Source of the DNA: Psychrobacter fozii
Lineage (GTDB): Bacteria; Pseudomonadota; Gammaproteobacteria; Pseudomonadales; Moraxellaceae
DNA length: 64,000 bases
Reading direction: 5' to 3'
Assembly: GCF_003217155.1 (NCBI RefSeq)
Contig: NZ_QJSU01000009.1
Location: 102,117 to 166,116, forward strand
Each line of letters begins with the position of its first letter. Within the stretch, counting starts at the first letter, position 1. Position numbers and translations under genes: made by a program. The notes beneath the pieces were generated by a model. That model was not told the DNA's origin. It ran no database searches and saw only the letters and a list, made by a program, of their open reading frames with translations. Below are positions 19,989-30,846 of this stretch, one piece after another.

Positions 19989-20181
19989 GACGGACACTTT
20001 TAGGCCAAAGCACTGTATGATAGCAGAGCTTTACCAGACATTAGTCAAAACGTATAATCCGTTATAAAGCATTCAGATAGCGATACTAATCTGAAAGTCT
20101 CACTTATATACAATGCTGTAGAATCTAATAATAGAACTATAGTGGTTTGTCAAAATAATAGATCAAAAAGGAGAAATTTAC

Positions 20182-20418
20182 ATGAGTAATGATACCGAGC
20201 TAAGAGTTAAAGCTGCAGTAGCTGAGCAATTGGGTATGAACGTTGAAGAAATCAGCAACGATGCTTCATTTATGGAAGACTTAGGTGCAGATTCATTGGA
20301 TCTAGTTGAATTGGTTATGTCATTCGAAAGCGATTTTGGCATCACTATTCCTGATGAAGATTCAGCAGAACTAACGACTGTTCAAAAAGCAATTGATTAC
20401 GTACAAGCGCAGCTATAA
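20182..20418 (+). CDS. acpP: Acyl carrier protein
   Basis: 78 residues, very acidic. The phosphopantetheine attachment site is Ser38 in [19 protein letters not shown] precedes the ATG. Third gene of the fabD-fabG-acpP set; fabF, which often follows, is absent, and a strong terminator comes next. Confidence 0.97.
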   Translation: MSNDTELRVKAAVAEQLGMNVEEISNDASFMEDLGADSLDLVELVMSFESDFGITIPDEDSAELTTVQKAIDYVQAQL

Positions 20419-20448
20419 TTCTATATTAGCTTAGCAAGTTTTGTATTG

Positions 20449-20480
20449 CCGCTTATCTTAATTGATAAGCGGTTTTTTTT
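20449..20480 (+). terminator. Rho-independent terminator of acpP
   Basis: CCGCTTATC (20449-20457) / GATAAGCGG (20464-20472), 6-nt loop TTAATT, followed by eight Ts. Confidence 0.92.
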
Positions 20481-20709
20481 ATGTCTTGTAAAATGAGCTT
20501 TCCATATGAGTGAATCGTATTTATTAACATAAGCTACGTCAATTCAACATTATTCAACATACTATTACTAGCCAGTCCAACTACCTTTGTCTATACTCAT
20601 ATTGGTAAGCAGTAATAAAGTATGACGAAATTCAGGTGTTTACCTCATTATCTGATTTTATCCGTCATCGAAAATAATGATTAATAATAATATTTTAAGG
20701 AGCAGTTAT

Positions 20710-21219
20710 ATGGGTATGTTCAGTTTTGCAAAAGACATCGGTGATAAGATATTCAATCGTGATGAAGCCGAGCATGATGCTAAATCAGAAACCAAAGCAG
20801 ATGCTAATACGCCAGTACAGAGTAGTGAGCCTTCAGCACAGTCAGTCGCTAATATCTTGCTTCGTCGTGTTCAGCAACAAAATCTAAATATCAGCGATCT
20901 AAAGATTAAATACAATGGCTCGACAGATACTGCTGAGATCAGTGGTAAGGCTAAGACACAAGCAGACCGCGAAAAAGCAATCATCGCAATTGGTAATGTA
21001 CAGAACGTTGCAAAAGTCATCGATAATATTGATATCGAAGAAGATGCTCCTGAGTCAACCATGTATACGGTTAAGTCTGGCGATAACTTATCTAAGATTG
21101 CCAAAGATGTTTATGGTTCAGCAAGTGACTACATGAAGATTTTTGAAGCGAACAAGCCAATGCTTTCTGACCCTGATAAAATTTATCCAGGTCAGGTATT
21201 ACGTATTCCTAAGCCATAA
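20710..21219 (+). CDS. kbp: BON and LysM domain protein, Kbp (YgaU)-like
   Basis: 169 residues from ATG 20710 (start MGMFSFAKDIGDKIF), with AAGGAG 7 bases upstream; an earlier in-frame ATG (20677) is rejected. A BON domain (about residues 45-110) precedes a C-terminal LysM domain (from about 118: YTVKSGDNLSKIAKDVYG, ending KIYPGQVLRIPKP). The layout and the ends match E. coli Kbp, a cytoplasmic potassium-binding protein. There is no signal peptide, consistent with a cytoplasmic location. An acidic insert (about residues 18-45) is extra compared with E. coli. Confidence 0.85.
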   Translation: MGMFSFAKDIGDKIFNRDEAEHDAKSETKADANTPVQSSEPSAQSVANILLRRVQQQNLNISDLKIKYNGSTDTAEISGKAKTQADREKAIIAIGNVQNVAKVIDNIDIEEDAPESTMYTVKSGDNLSKIAKDVYGSASDYMKIFEANKPMLSDPDKIYPGQVLRIPKP

Positions 21220-21255
21220 TATTAGTAATAAATAGTACAAAAATATGCGCCAATA

Positions 21256-21288
21256 AAAATGCCTCTTATTCGTAAGAGGCATTTTTTT
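21256..21288. terminator. Bidirectional terminator (kbp / queG)
   Basis: AATGCCTCTTA / TAAGAGGCATT around a TTCG loop, flanked by A- and T-tracts, between the convergent kbp and queG genes. Confidence 0.9.
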
Positions 21289-21306
21289 GTTTAGACAAAT
21301 ACAAGT

Positions 21307-22545
21307 CTAAGACTCAATAGCCTTTAATTTATCTTGCTGCTCAGTTATTGCCCAAAGGATATGCTCATCTAATATCTCATTGTGTACACCCAGTTTTGAC
21401 TGTAATTGAGTAATAGTATCTGTACTTGCATTGGCATTTCCAAGTCCAATAGCGATATTGCGTAAAAAGCTAACATAACCTGTGCGTCTGAGTGGGCTGC
21501 CTTCAGTCTTTTTCATAAAGTCAGATTCTTGCCACTGCCATAGTTCAAGTAGGCTACTACTATCAAGGTTGTGCCGTGGTGCGAAATCTTCTACAGGTGT
21601 GATATTAGCATAGCGATTCCAAGGACATATAAGCTGGCAGTCATCACAACCGAAGACGCGATTACCAATCGCTCGGCGGTACTTGGTATCAATGGTACCT
21701 TTATGTTCGATAGTGAGGTAGGAGATGCAGGCTGAGGCATTAAGCTCATAGGGTGCGACAATCGCTTGGGTCGGGCAAATATCAATACAGGCGCTACAGC
21801 TACCACAATGTTCTTTGATAGGTTGGTCATCTGGCAACTCAAGGCTAATAAATAGCTCGCCCAACACAAAAAATGAGCCTGCTTGTTTATTAATAAGTAG
21901 TGTGTGCTTACCTGTCCATCCAAGGCCAGCAGCATCGGCGATAGGGCGCTCAAAGATAGGCGCAGAGTCGCTAAATGGTCGAAAGATAAAATCTCGCTCT
22001 GACCCAATATTGAGATGTTGCCATTCAGGAAGCATTGTTTCTATTTTTAATGCCAATTGCTTTAAACGGCTACGCATTGTTTTGTGATAATCACGTCCTC
22101 TGGCATAACGCGCAATGATACCTTGGTTGGGAAGATCATTGTCAGTGACAGCACGGGGTTTCGGTGCTTGAGTCAGGTAATCCATACGAACGCTGATGAT
22201 AGTCCTTGCACCATCGACCAATTGCTCAGGGTTCGCCCGTAGCTCATGATTGCTGTGCATAAACTGTAGCTGTCCCTCGTAACCTTTCTCTAGCCATTGC
22301 TGCAGTTGTACAATTTGTTTAGCAAACAAAGGATGGTGCACGGATAGAAAGCCGCAGTCAGCAAATCCTAGCGCCTGTGCTTGAGTTTTAATCCATTGTT
22401 TAACGTCTGCTGTGGTAGAAAATTCTGATGTGTTATTGAGCGCAATCTTGTTTGCGGTTGTATCATCAATTGCCGCGGCTCGCTGTTGGCCAGCTACTTG
22501 TTTGGTAGAAGATATTGGTAAGCTTGGTGTAGATGAGTTATTCAT
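21307..22545 (-). CDS. queG: Epoxyqueuosine reductase
   Basis: 412 residues. QueG carries out the last step of queuosine tRNA modification with cobalamin and two [4Fe-4S] clusters. The cluster ligands are Cys247, Cys250, Cys253, Cys257 (CGSCSACIDIC) and Cys300, Cys303, Cys307 (CDDCQLIC) with Cys273. The active-site region FSDSAPIFERPIADAAGLGW is intact. The first 45 or so residues are an extension beyond the usual start. It is divergent from nnr across 207 bp; E. coli has the same gene pair adjacent (queG and yjeF). Confidence 0.94.
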   Translation of the reverse strand: MNNSSTPSLPISSTKQVAGQQRAAAIDDTTANKIALNNTSEFSTTADVKQWIKTQAQALGFADCGFLSVHHPLFAKQIVQLQQWLEKGYEGQLQFMHSNHELRANPEQLVDGARTIISVRMDYLTQAPKPRAVTDNDLPNQGIIARYARGRDYHKTMRSRLKQLALKIETMLPEWQHLNIGSERDFIFRPFSDSAPIFERPIADAAGLGWTGKHTLLINKQAGSFFVLGELFISLELPDDQPIKEHCGSCSACIDICPTQAIVAPYELNASACISYLTIEHKGTIDTKYRRAIGNRVFGCDDCQLICPWNRYANITPVEDFAPRHNLDSSSLLELWQWQESDFMKKTEGSPLRRTGYVSFLRNIAIGLGNANASTDTITQLQSKLGVHNEILDEHILWAITEQQDKLKAIES

Positions 22546-22752
22546 GTGTCATAGTAAGCGTTGATGTGAGTACCGTTATGATAAGCCAGTGAGCCAATAG
22601 CGCAAGCATAAAAGACAATAAACTCGCATTCATATTGATACATAAGTCAAAGTTAGCTTTTGCTAAGCTAGGATATGTCTTCATATCAATGAGGAATCAT
22701 CAGGCTTCAGAATAATATAAAACAATCTAATAAAAACAGTTGAGGGCAAGTC

Positions 22753-24552
22753 ATGCAAATACACGGTCATTCATCCATAGATAAAAAACATCCTATATCG
22801 CTATATAGCAGTAAACAGCTCTATGCAATGGAGCAAGCATGGTTTAGTGAAGGTCATGATAGTTTTGGATTAATGCAACAAGCGGCTTGGCAAATGGCGA
22901 AGCATATTGAGCAGCTTTATGAGAAAAAGTACTTAAACCATCATTCATCGGCGTCTGTTAATTTCTCTCATCGTCACAACCATCAGTATCGAGTAAGTAT
23001 CTGGGTAGGAAAAGGCAATAATGGCGGTGATGGCTGGTTGATAGCCTATTATCTTAAGCAAGCTGGCTGGCAGGTACAGATAGTCACAGTAGGTTTTGAG
23101 GATAGTGATTTTAGCAATAGTGACTCTGATCAGGTTAATTCTGATAAAAGTGATACAACAGCAATTTCTAATAGCAAAAGCTCAATAACGGATGCCCAAA
23201 AGGCTTTACAGGTAGCACGATCTGCTAATTGCAAGTATGAGCGCTTTGAAGATAGCCAAAATGATTTGAGATCAACAGCACTGCAGGCTGATGTCTATAT
23301 CGATGCACTATTTGGTATAGGGCTGGATCGTACACCTGAAGGTATCTATAAGCAGGCAATTAGAGCTTTTAATGAATTAACGGAGCAAAATAATGGGCTG
23401 GCCATTGCTGTTGATATTCCAAGTGGTGTGGTTGCTTCGACTGGTGAAGTGTTCGACCGTATAGCGATAAAGGCGGATGCAACTTTATGTTTGATTGCGC
23501 GGAAATTTGGATTGCATACCAAAGACGGGGTAGATTATAGCGGGCAGGTAACCGATATACCGCTGATACCTTATCAGGTAGACAATGTAGCGTTTGAGCC
23601 AGTAGCCAAATTGATTACGACTGGACAAGCTTTCAGTCCACGGCGCCAAAATAGCTATAAAGGGAGCTACGGCCACGTATTGGTTATTGGGGGAAATCGT
23701 ATCGATGGCTCACAAGGTATGGGCGGGGCAGCGATATTATCTGCTTCAAGTTCGATGGCGGCAGGAGCGGGAAAAATCACCGTTGCCTGCCATGAGGCTT
23801 TTCATGGCGCACTATTAACGTCACTACCAGATGCCATGACTATCAATTTGCATGATGCCCAAGGTGTGCAGCACTTAATCAAGGCCGCCAGTGTGGTAGC
23901 TATTGGTATGGGGTTGGGCCGTGACGATAAAGCACAAGCATTATTCGTAAATTATATACAAGCTGCTATGACAGCGAAAAAGCCAATAGTTATAGATGCT
24001 GACGGGCTTTATCACTTGGCATCGTTACAGCTAAAAAATGATAAGTTAATCTCTCAACTGCGAGAGTATAGTACTGATAATGAGGTTTGTTTGACGCCGC
24101 ACAGTGGTGAAGCTGCTAAGTTGCTGAATAAAAAAATACATGAGATAGAGTCAGATAGATTATCAGCCATCAAACTATGTGCGCAGACATATGGTGGCAA
24201 TTGGGTGCTCAAAGGTGCAGGGTCTTTGGTTTTAGAGCGTGGATTAGATCAAGAGCAGGTCTATGTTTGTGGGGTTGGCAATGCTGGTATGGCAACGGCT
24301 GGTATGGGCGATGTGTTGTCTGGTGTCATTGCTGGCTTGTTAGCACAACAGGATTTGGAGCCGGAGATGCGCAGTTTGCATCAAGCGGTTATCATACATG
24401 GGTTAGCAGGGGATATATTGGTTAGTCAGACGAATCAATATAATAGTGGCAAGAGTGATCGCGGTCATCTCTTGATAGGACAACGAGGGCTACAAGCTCA
24501 AGATATGCCAGTAGCCATTCGTCATGTTATGCAGTTGCTGGTTGATTCCTAA
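22753..24552 (+). CDS. nnr: Bifunctional NAD(P)H-hydrate epimerase / ADP-dependent dehydratase
   Basis: 599 residues, longer than the about 515-residue E. coli protein because of a low-complexity insert rich in Ser and Asp (about residues 118-150). It repairs hydrated NADH and NADPH. The N-terminal YjeF_N epimerase domain carries GKGNNGGDGWLIAYYL; the C-terminal carbohydrate-kinase-like dehydratase domain carries VIDADGLYHL and GNAGMATAGMGDVLSG. GAGGG lies upstream of the ATG. Divergent partner of queG. Confidence 0.94.
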   Translation: MQIHGHSSIDKKHPISLYSSKQLYAMEQAWFSEGHDSFGLMQQAAWQMAKHIEQLYEKKYLNHHSSASVNFSHRHNHQYRVSIWVGKGNNGGDGWLIAYYLKQAGWQVQIVTVGFEDSDFSNSDSDQVNSDKSDTTAISNSKSSITDAQKALQVARSANCKYERFEDSQNDLRSTALQADVYIDALFGIGLDRTPEGIYKQAIRAFNELTEQNNGLAIAVDIPSGVVASTGEVFDRIAIKADATLCLIARKFGLHTKDGVDYSGQVTDIPLIPYQVDNVAFEPVAKLITTGQAFSPRRQNSYKGSYGHVLVIGGNRIDGSQGMGGAAILSASSSMAAGAGKITVACHEAFHGALLTSLPDAMTINLHDAQGVQHLIKAASVVAIGMGLGRDDKAQALFVNYIQAAMTAKKPIVIDADGLYHLASLQLKNDKLISQLREYSTDNEVCLTPHSGEAAKLLNKKIHEIESDRLSAIKLCAQTYGGNWVLKGAGSLVLERGLDQEQVYVCGVGNAGMATAGMGDVLSGVIAGLLAQQDLEPEMRSLHQAVIIHGLAGDILVSQTNQYNSGKSDRGHLLIGQRGLQAQDMPVAIRHVMQLLVDS

Positions 24553-24566
24553 AACTAGCGTTGAGA

Positions 24567-25067
24567 CTAGGTAGTAGGATTGCCACAATACTGGTCAATC
24601 GCTTGCTGTACGCGCTCACGCTTAAGCTCAATCTCGCGGCCATCTAGATACTGACGTTTGCCACTGGCATCCATTTCATAGATACGGCCGCCAACATTTA
24701 GATTGGTCAAGTTGCTGCGTAATGATTGGCAACGCTGTGCATTGGCTTGTGCCTCTTGCTCTTTAATACGTGTCTCAAGTGCTGCCACTCTTTGTTCTTC
24801 TGCACTAGGGGCATTACTCTGATTGGCATCTGTTTTGCCAGCTAAATTTCCTGCGTTGTTCTGTCTACCGTCACTACGGAACTCAATCAGTTCGATATTT
24901 TTGCCATTCTGTGGAGAATGTTGGCTATATTTTACTTCGCCGTGTGCACCAACAGACTTATAAACCTGAATAGCATGACTGGCATTCATGGACAGCATTA
25001 GCATACACGCCGTACTCATACTCACAAGCAGTTTGGCAGCAGTATTTATCTTAGATGCATATGCCAT
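24567..25067 (-). CDS. DUF4124-type exported protein
   Basis: 166 residues. A signal peptide is predicted with cleavage after Ala32 (LSMNASHA). The following segment (IQVYKSVGAHGEVKYSQHSP) matches the short DUF4124 pattern of periplasmic proteins of unknown function. A Gln/Asn-rich linker and a predicted coiled coil (EEQRVAALETRIKEQEAQAN) follow, then a C-terminal segment with GGRIYEMDASGKRQYLDG. AGAGGA precedes the ATG. It ends 14 bp from the convergent nnr end. Confidence 0.75.
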   Translation of the reverse strand: MAYASKINTAAKLLVSMSTACMLMLSMNASHAIQVYKSVGAHGEVKYSQHSPQNGKNIELIEFRSDGRQNNAGNLAGKTDANQSNAPSAEEQRVAALETRIKEQEAQANAQRCQSLRSNLTNLNVGGRIYEMDASGKRQYLDGREIELKRERVQQAIDQYCGNPTT

Positions 25068-25936
25068 TGTAGCAATCCTCTTAATTGGTAAAAAACAGAT
25101 GTTTATATATGTGTCAATATAACATTTTAGTGTTTGAATGGTACTAAAAATGTACCAGCGTTTGATTTTAGCAAATAATTCTTATGAATGTATATTATTT
25201 AATAACTAATAGTTAGGGATGGGCTTTAGAAGTTTTTCTTGACAATGGCTCGTAAACCGTCGAATATAATAGCAGTTGATTGGTCAGTGAGCGGCTTTTA
25301 TGATATTGCCGTGGCACTTGAAAACGAGAACTACGGGTTACTTATCAGTGGCTTATACCGTTCTTTTTTCTTTGTGATAATGATATAGCAACGGTAGTAG
25401 TCATTATGAATGACAGCTATTAATAACTATATACATTGTCTCCGGACTTATCTGTCTACAATGACTAAGATAAACTTGTTATTTGAAATGCGCTAAGTAT
25501 CGTTTTAGCGATTGTATTAAACACGGCTCAAGATTTAGGGAAGAGATATCTTCAATCAGCCTATTGTAATATCTAATGATATTGCGATGTGTTACTGGCT
25601 ATCAAAGTTATTTTTCCACCTATTCTAATGCCTACGTATATATCAATCGAGTATAGATACTGGTTCGTGTTAATCATCAATAATAAGCCTCTTTTATAGA
25701 TGCACTCGCATCTTGTCACTGTACATCGATAAACTCCTATCACAGAGCTGACCCTACATATATTGCTGTGTTTAAGTATTATGTTGTCTTATAAAACAGC
25801 ATGACTGAAATATAGCGGGCACACATTCTTGATATGGATAAATATTAGCATTCATTTTTACGAGCTGAATAACCATGTGCAAACGTCGTTGTTTTCTTTT
25901 ATAAAATAATGCTACTGCTTACCAAAAAAAAAGGTG
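25068..25936 (+). promoter_or_regulatory. 869-bp ilvB upstream region
   Basis: No gene was found. A perfect TTGACA (25239-25244) and a perfect TATAAT (25265-25270) occur but are 20 bp apart, longer than usual. About 60-100 bp further on, AGAAC (25327-25331) can pair with GTTCT (25360-25364) in front of a T-run (25364-25369). A 25-codon frame from about 25300 overlaps this structure but is not rich in Ile, Val or Leu. Attenuation of ilvB, or a small RNA, is possible but not shown. Confidence 0.3.
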
Positions 25937-27769
25937 ATGACAGTGACGCAAACCACGCAAAGTCCGAATATGACTGGACATACCCAAACGGGTAATGCTG
26001 CCAAAAATTTTGAAGAAAAGCAACAACGCCTTGCTGAAGGTAGTGCACAGCCTGTAATGCTGTCTGGTGCTGAGATGCTGGTGCAATCGCTGACGGATGA
26101 AGGTGTCAAATATATCTTTGGCTATCCAGGCGGTGCGGTTCTTCATATCTATGATGCCTTGTTTCAACAAGAAAATATTGAGCACATCTTAGTACGGCAC
26201 GAGCAAGCAGCGGGCCACATGGCCGATGCTTATTCGCGAGTGACTGGTAATACTGGCGTTGTGCTGGCCACATCAGGCCCTGGTGCGACCAATACTGTGA
26301 CCGCTATTGCTACTGCCTTTATGGACTCTGTGCCAATGGTTGTAATCGCAGGTCAGGTGCCAAGCAGCCTCATTGGTGAAGATGCTTTCCAAGAAACAGA
26401 TATGGTTGGTGTATCACGTCCTATCGTTAAGCATAGCTTCCAAGTACGCCATGCTAGCGAAATTCCAATGATTGTTAAAAAAGCCTTTCACATTGCACAG
26501 TCTGGACGTCCAGGCCCTGTGGTAATTGATGTGCCAAAAGACATGACGGCACCTAGCGAAAAGTTTGCTTATGAATATCCAAAAGAAGTATTTATACGCT
26601 CATATCAGCCATCTCTAAAAGGCCATAGTGGTCAAATTAAGAAAGCCGTAGAGACGCTACTGGCCGCACAGCGTCCTATTATCTACGCTGGTGGTGGTGT
26701 GATTTGGAGTAAGGCTCACGAAGAGCTGAGAGATATTGCTCACCGTCTAAACCTACCAGTGACCAACACATTAATGGGTCTTGGTACGTTCCCTGGTTCT
26801 GATAGTCAGTTCTTAGGAATGCTTGGCATGCATGGTACCTACGAAGCCAACATGAGTATGCATCATGCTGATGTGATTTTGGCAGTGGGCGCGCGTTTCG
26901 ATGATCGCGTGACCAACAATGTTAAAAAATTCTGTCCTAACGCGACAATTATCCATATCGATATCGATCCTGCGTCTATTTCAAAAACGATTCTTGCTCA
27001 CATTCCTATTGTTGGTGATGTGAAGTCAGTATTGACCGATATGTTGGATATTATCGGTGAAGACAAACAACTTGAGCAACATGCATTGCTTGACTGGTGG
27101 TCGCAGATTAACGAGTGGCGTAAGCGTCATGGTTTACGTTATGACACCAGCACCGATAATGGCATTAAGCCACAAAGTGTCGTACAAGCTCTAGATAAAG
27201 TGACTAATAGTAACGCTATCATCACGAGTGATGTCGGTCAGCATCAGATGTTTGCAGCGCTTTACTATACCTATAATGAGCCACGTCAATGGCTGAACTC
27301 AGGTGGTCTTGGTACTATGGGTGTTGGTCTGCCGTATGCAATGGCGGCAAAGCTTGCGCATCCTGAACGTGATGTGGTTTGCATTACAGGCGAAGGCTCT
27401 ATTCAGATGAATATCCAAGAGCTATCGACTTGCTTGCAATATAACTTACCAGTTAAAATTCTGAACATTAACAATGCTCAGTTGGGTATGGTTAAGCAGT
27501 GGCAAGACATGCTATATGAAGGTCGTCACGCACAGTCATATATGAATTCACTGCCAGACTTCGTTAAATTGGCCGAAAGTTATGGTCACGTCGGTATCAA
27601 AATTACTGACCCTGCGACCATGGAAGCACAGATAGCAGAAGCGATGGCAATGAAAGACAAGCTGGTATTTATTGACGTTTATGTCGATCGTAATGAGCAT
27701 GTATATCCGATGCAAATTGCTGGACAGACAATGCGTGATATGTGGTTAACAAAAGGGGAGCGTACCTAA
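25937..27769 (+). CDS. ilvB: Acetolactate synthase, large subunit
   Basis: About 610 residues. It makes acetolactate or acetohydroxybutyrate, the first common step of Ile/Val/Leu synthesis, using ThDP and FAD. The catalytic Glu region [38 protein letters not shown] and the Mg/ThDP motif [15 protein letters not shown] (Glu in place of the usual Asp of GDG) are seen. The sequence is closest to the IlvI type. The first 40 or so residues before [10 protein letters not shown] are an extension. Start uncertain: AAGG at 25931-25934 is only 2 bases from ATG 25937 but 8 from GTG 25943. TAATG overlap with ilvH. Confidence 0.94.
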   Translation: MTVTQTTQSPNMTGHTQTGNAAKNFEEKQQRLAEGSAQPVMLSGAEMLVQSLTDEGVKYIFGYPGGAVLHIYDALFQQENIEHILVRHEQAAGHMADAYSRVTGNTGVVLATSGPGATNTVTAIATAFMDSVPMVVIAGQVPSSLIGEDAFQETDMVGVSRPIVKHSFQVRHASEIPMIVKKAFHIAQSGRPGPVVIDVPKDMTAPSEKFAYEYPKEVFIRSYQPSLKGHSGQIKKAVETLLAAQRPIIYAGGGVIWSKAHEELRDIAHRLNLPVTNTLMGLGTFPGSDSQFLGMLGMHGTYEANMSMHHADVILAVGARFDDRVTNNVKKFCPNATIIHIDIDPASISKTILAHIPIVGDVKSVLTDMLDIIGEDKQLEQHALLDWWSQINEWRKRHGLRYDTSTDNGIKPQSVVQALDKVTNSNAIITSDVGQHQMFAALYYTYNEPRQWLNSGGLGTMGVGLPYAMAAKLAHPERDVVCITGEGSIQMNIQELSTCLQYNLPVKILNINNAQLGMVKQWQDMLYEGRHAQSYMNSLPDFVKLAESYGHVGIKITDPATMEAQIAEAMAMKDKLVFIDVYVDRNEHVYPMQIAGQTMRDMWLTKGERT

Positions 27770-28266
27770 TGCAACAACAACATCTGATTTCGGTATTAAT
27801 GGAAAACGAAGCGGGTTCGTTGTCGCGTTTAGTCGGTTTGTTCTCACAACGTGGCTATAATATCGAAACGCTAAACGTCGCGCCAACTGATGACCCTAGT
27901 ATTTCACGTCTGACTGTGACGACTATTACTTCACCTGAAAGAATTGAGCAGATCACCAAGCAATTGCATAAATTGATTGAAGTGGTTAAAGTGCTGAATC
28001 TATCAGAAAACGTACACGTTGAACGCGAATTAATGCTAGTAAAAGTTCGAGCGTCTGGTAGTGTACGTGAAGAGATTAAACGCAGTGCAGATATTTTCCG
28101 CGCACAAATCGTTGACGTCAATTCTAACTTATATACGATTCAAATCGTCGGTGACAAAGCCAAGCTTGATGGCTTTATTGATGTGATTGGTCGCGAACGT
28201 ATCATGGAAGTGGTACGCTCGGGCGTCATCGGTATTTCACGCGGTGAAAAGACGCTTAGCCTCTAA
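27769..28266 (+). CDS. ilvH: Acetolactate synthase, small regulatory subunit
   Basis: 165 residues from ATG 27769, which overlaps the ilvB stop by one base and has GGGGAG upstream. The N-terminal ACT domain (HLISVLMENEAGSLSRLVGL, FSQRGYNIETLNVAPT) binds valine for feedback inhibition in this family; the C-terminal ALS_ss_C domain ends GISRGEKTLSL. Partner of ilvB. Confidence 0.95.
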   Translation: MQQQHLISVLMENEAGSLSRLVGLFSQRGYNIETLNVAPTDDPSISRLTVTTITSPERIEQITKQLHKLIEVVKVLNLSENVHVERELMLVKVRASGSVREEIKRSADIFRAQIVDVNSNLYTIQIVGDKAKLDGFIDVIGRERIMEVVRSGVIGISRGEKTLSL

Positions 28267-28325
28267 TCGGCTGAGTGTCTAATAACAGAATATTTTAGTT
28301 AAATCATATTGATTTAAAATCAACA

Positions 28326-28377
28326 AAACGCTTATCTTAGTGACCATTTTACGATAGTGGCTATTGCATAAGCGTTT
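28326..28377 (+). other. Intercistronic hairpin between ilvH and ilvC
   Basis: AAACGCTTAT (28326-28335) and ATAAGCGTTT (28368-28377) are perfect inverted copies around 32 nt. The 3' arm has only three terminal Ts, so strong termination is not expected. It could set differential expression or stability of ilvBH and ilvC. Confidence 0.55.
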
Positions 28378-28398
28378 ACTATCCATGGCAAACCATGA

Positions 28399-29436
<1,038 letters not shown>

Positions 29437-29475
29437 AACAGTATTAAGTTATAGAAAGACTGCTTAGTTTTAAAG

Positions 29476-29510
29476 AAACCCATGTTATCGACTGATAGCA
29501 TGGGTTTTTT
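29476..29510 (+). terminator. Rho-independent terminator of ilvC
   Basis: AAACCCATGTTATC / GATAGCATGGGTTT (one G-T pair) with loop GACT and a T-run. Confidence 0.9.
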
Positions 29511-29715
29511 AATGCATTCTATTTGTTTAATGCTTTTATGGTAGGCTATCTACGGGTTGAAAACCCATGGTAGTCCCCAATATAGACAGGCATTATTACA
29601 TTAACTAATGGTTTGTTCGGTTAGACAATTATTGTTATTTCTGTTCGTCTTTGAGCTATCAAACAAATCAAATAATTTCCGTTCTTCTTTTTCTATAGAT
29701 TACAGGTTGTATGTT

Positions 29716-30141
29716 GTGCAAATATCTTATTCTGACTGGCTAACGCCGCAATTCATATATGTTCTTCTTAGTGCTGTGATCGCTGTTTTAATTTGGATAG
29801 AAGGGGAGATGCTCAAAACAACAGATGGCAAACTGCCTCAATCTAAGTTTTTTAAAATCAGTTCACTTTTGGATACCTCATGGTTCTTTATTTCCGTGGT
29901 CATGTTATATGTGATTGATCTGACACCATTGGCAGTTGCGGTACCTGCAGCCTATGGTATCTATACTACTTTTGGTTGGGTATACGGAACGCGTCTACTG
30001 AAACGTAAAGGTATTCCTGACTCTCCGAAAGACTTAGTAATACCAGCTAAATATATCGCTTATAGCCAGTCATTTTCATTGGTATTCTTTGCATTATGCT
30101 TGCTAGTATTAAGCTCACAGTGGTTACCAATAGCTCAGTAA
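29716..30141 (+). CDS. Unrecognised four-helix membrane protein
   Basis: Not recognised. From GTG 29716 (AGG nine bases upstream) it has 141 residues; an in-frame ATG at 29608 would add a 36-residue hydrophobic/serine-rich N-terminus but has no ribosome binding site. Four hydrophobic segments are visible, near residues 10-28, 53-70, 71-91 and 114-134. Distinct features are IWIEGEMLKTTDGKLPQSKF after helix 1 and YGTRLLKRKGIPDSPKDL between helices 3 and 4. A possible promoter TTGTTT-18-TATCTA lies about 150 bp upstream. It stands alone between ilvC and a cold-shock gene. Confidence 0.6.
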   Translation: MQISYSDWLTPQFIYVLLSAVIAVLIWIEGEMLKTTDGKLPQSKFFKISSLLDTSWFFISVVMLYVIDLTPLAVAVPAAYGIYTTFGWVYGTRLLKRKGIPDSPKDLVIPAKYIAYSQSFSLVFFALCLLVLSSQWLPIAQ

Positions 30142-30337
30142 AGGCCAGTCTAAACTATAGCTTGCTAACACTTTTTGACCTTGTGATTTATTAACTTATC
30201 TGGATTTTTGACTTTGATTGTAGATAGAAGTGAATAAAAAATATTCTTTATATCAATATGTTATGTGATTAATGGATGCTTGAACTAACTTCAAAAAATT
30301 GATTTTAATTATTTACAAAAATCATCAATTTAACCTG

Positions 30338-30363
30338 TTGTCATTATGAAAAGCTGCTATAAT
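30338..30363 (+). promoter_or_regulatory. Likely cspA promoter with long 5' UTR
   Basis: TTGTCA (30338-30343) and an extended -10 TGCTATAAT (30355-30363) are only 14 bp apart, but the extended -10 is perfect. It implies a leader of about 150 nt before the cold-shock gene, the kind of long untranslated region that controls cspA mRNA stability and translation. The rest of the 379-bp spacer (30142-30520) is AT-rich with no gene. Confidence 0.5.
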
Positions 30364-30520
30364 CAAGCTGTACTTACAATATTTCAGGTAAAAAATTCAA
30401 GTCATCCGAGGATGATTTAGTAGATTTTACTGCCGCATTCTGCAAAAAAATATTTAGGTATATATCAATTAATCGGTGATGACACACGTCTCGCCAACAG
30501 TTAAAGAGTTAGGAAAATTT

Positions 30521-30733
30521 ATGTCAGATAAAGTTGAAGGCACTGTAAAGTGGTTTAATGAAGCTAAAGGTTTTGGTTTTATCGCTCAAGACAATGGCGG
30601 ACAAGACGTATTCGCTCACTACAGCGCTATCCAAGGTGGCGGTTTCAAGACCCTAGCTGAAGGCCAAAAAGTGTCTTTCATCTTAGGTGATGGCAAAAAA
30701 GGCCCACAAGCTGAGCAAATCGAAGCTATCTAA
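30521..30733 (+). CDS. cspA: Cold-shock protein, CspA family
   Basis: 70 residues from ATG 30521 ([20 protein letters not shown]), with AGGA upstream. An OB-fold single-stranded nucleic-acid-binding protein; RNP1 (KGFGFI) and RNP2-like (VFAHY) motifs are present. Which of several Csp paralogues this corresponds to cannot be told here; the long leader suggests a cold-induced one. It ends with its own terminator at 30847. Confidence 0.93.
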   Translation: MSDKVEGTVKWFNEAKGFGFIAQDNGGQDVFAHYSAIQGGGFKTLAEGQKVSFILGDGKKGPQAEQIEAI

Positions 30734-30846
30734 TTTCTATTAGTGATTGAGTAGACTGTTTTTCAGTGAGCTTGATTACAATGAAATTATTAATACGCAT
30801 TGATTACTTTGTTTGTTAAAACAATAAAAATACTGTTTCAACTTTA

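Noticed and set aside
25300..25377. ilv leader peptide
   Set aside because: The 25-codon frame has only scattered Ile, Val and Leu codons, a poor ribosome binding site, and lies over 550 bp from ilvB.
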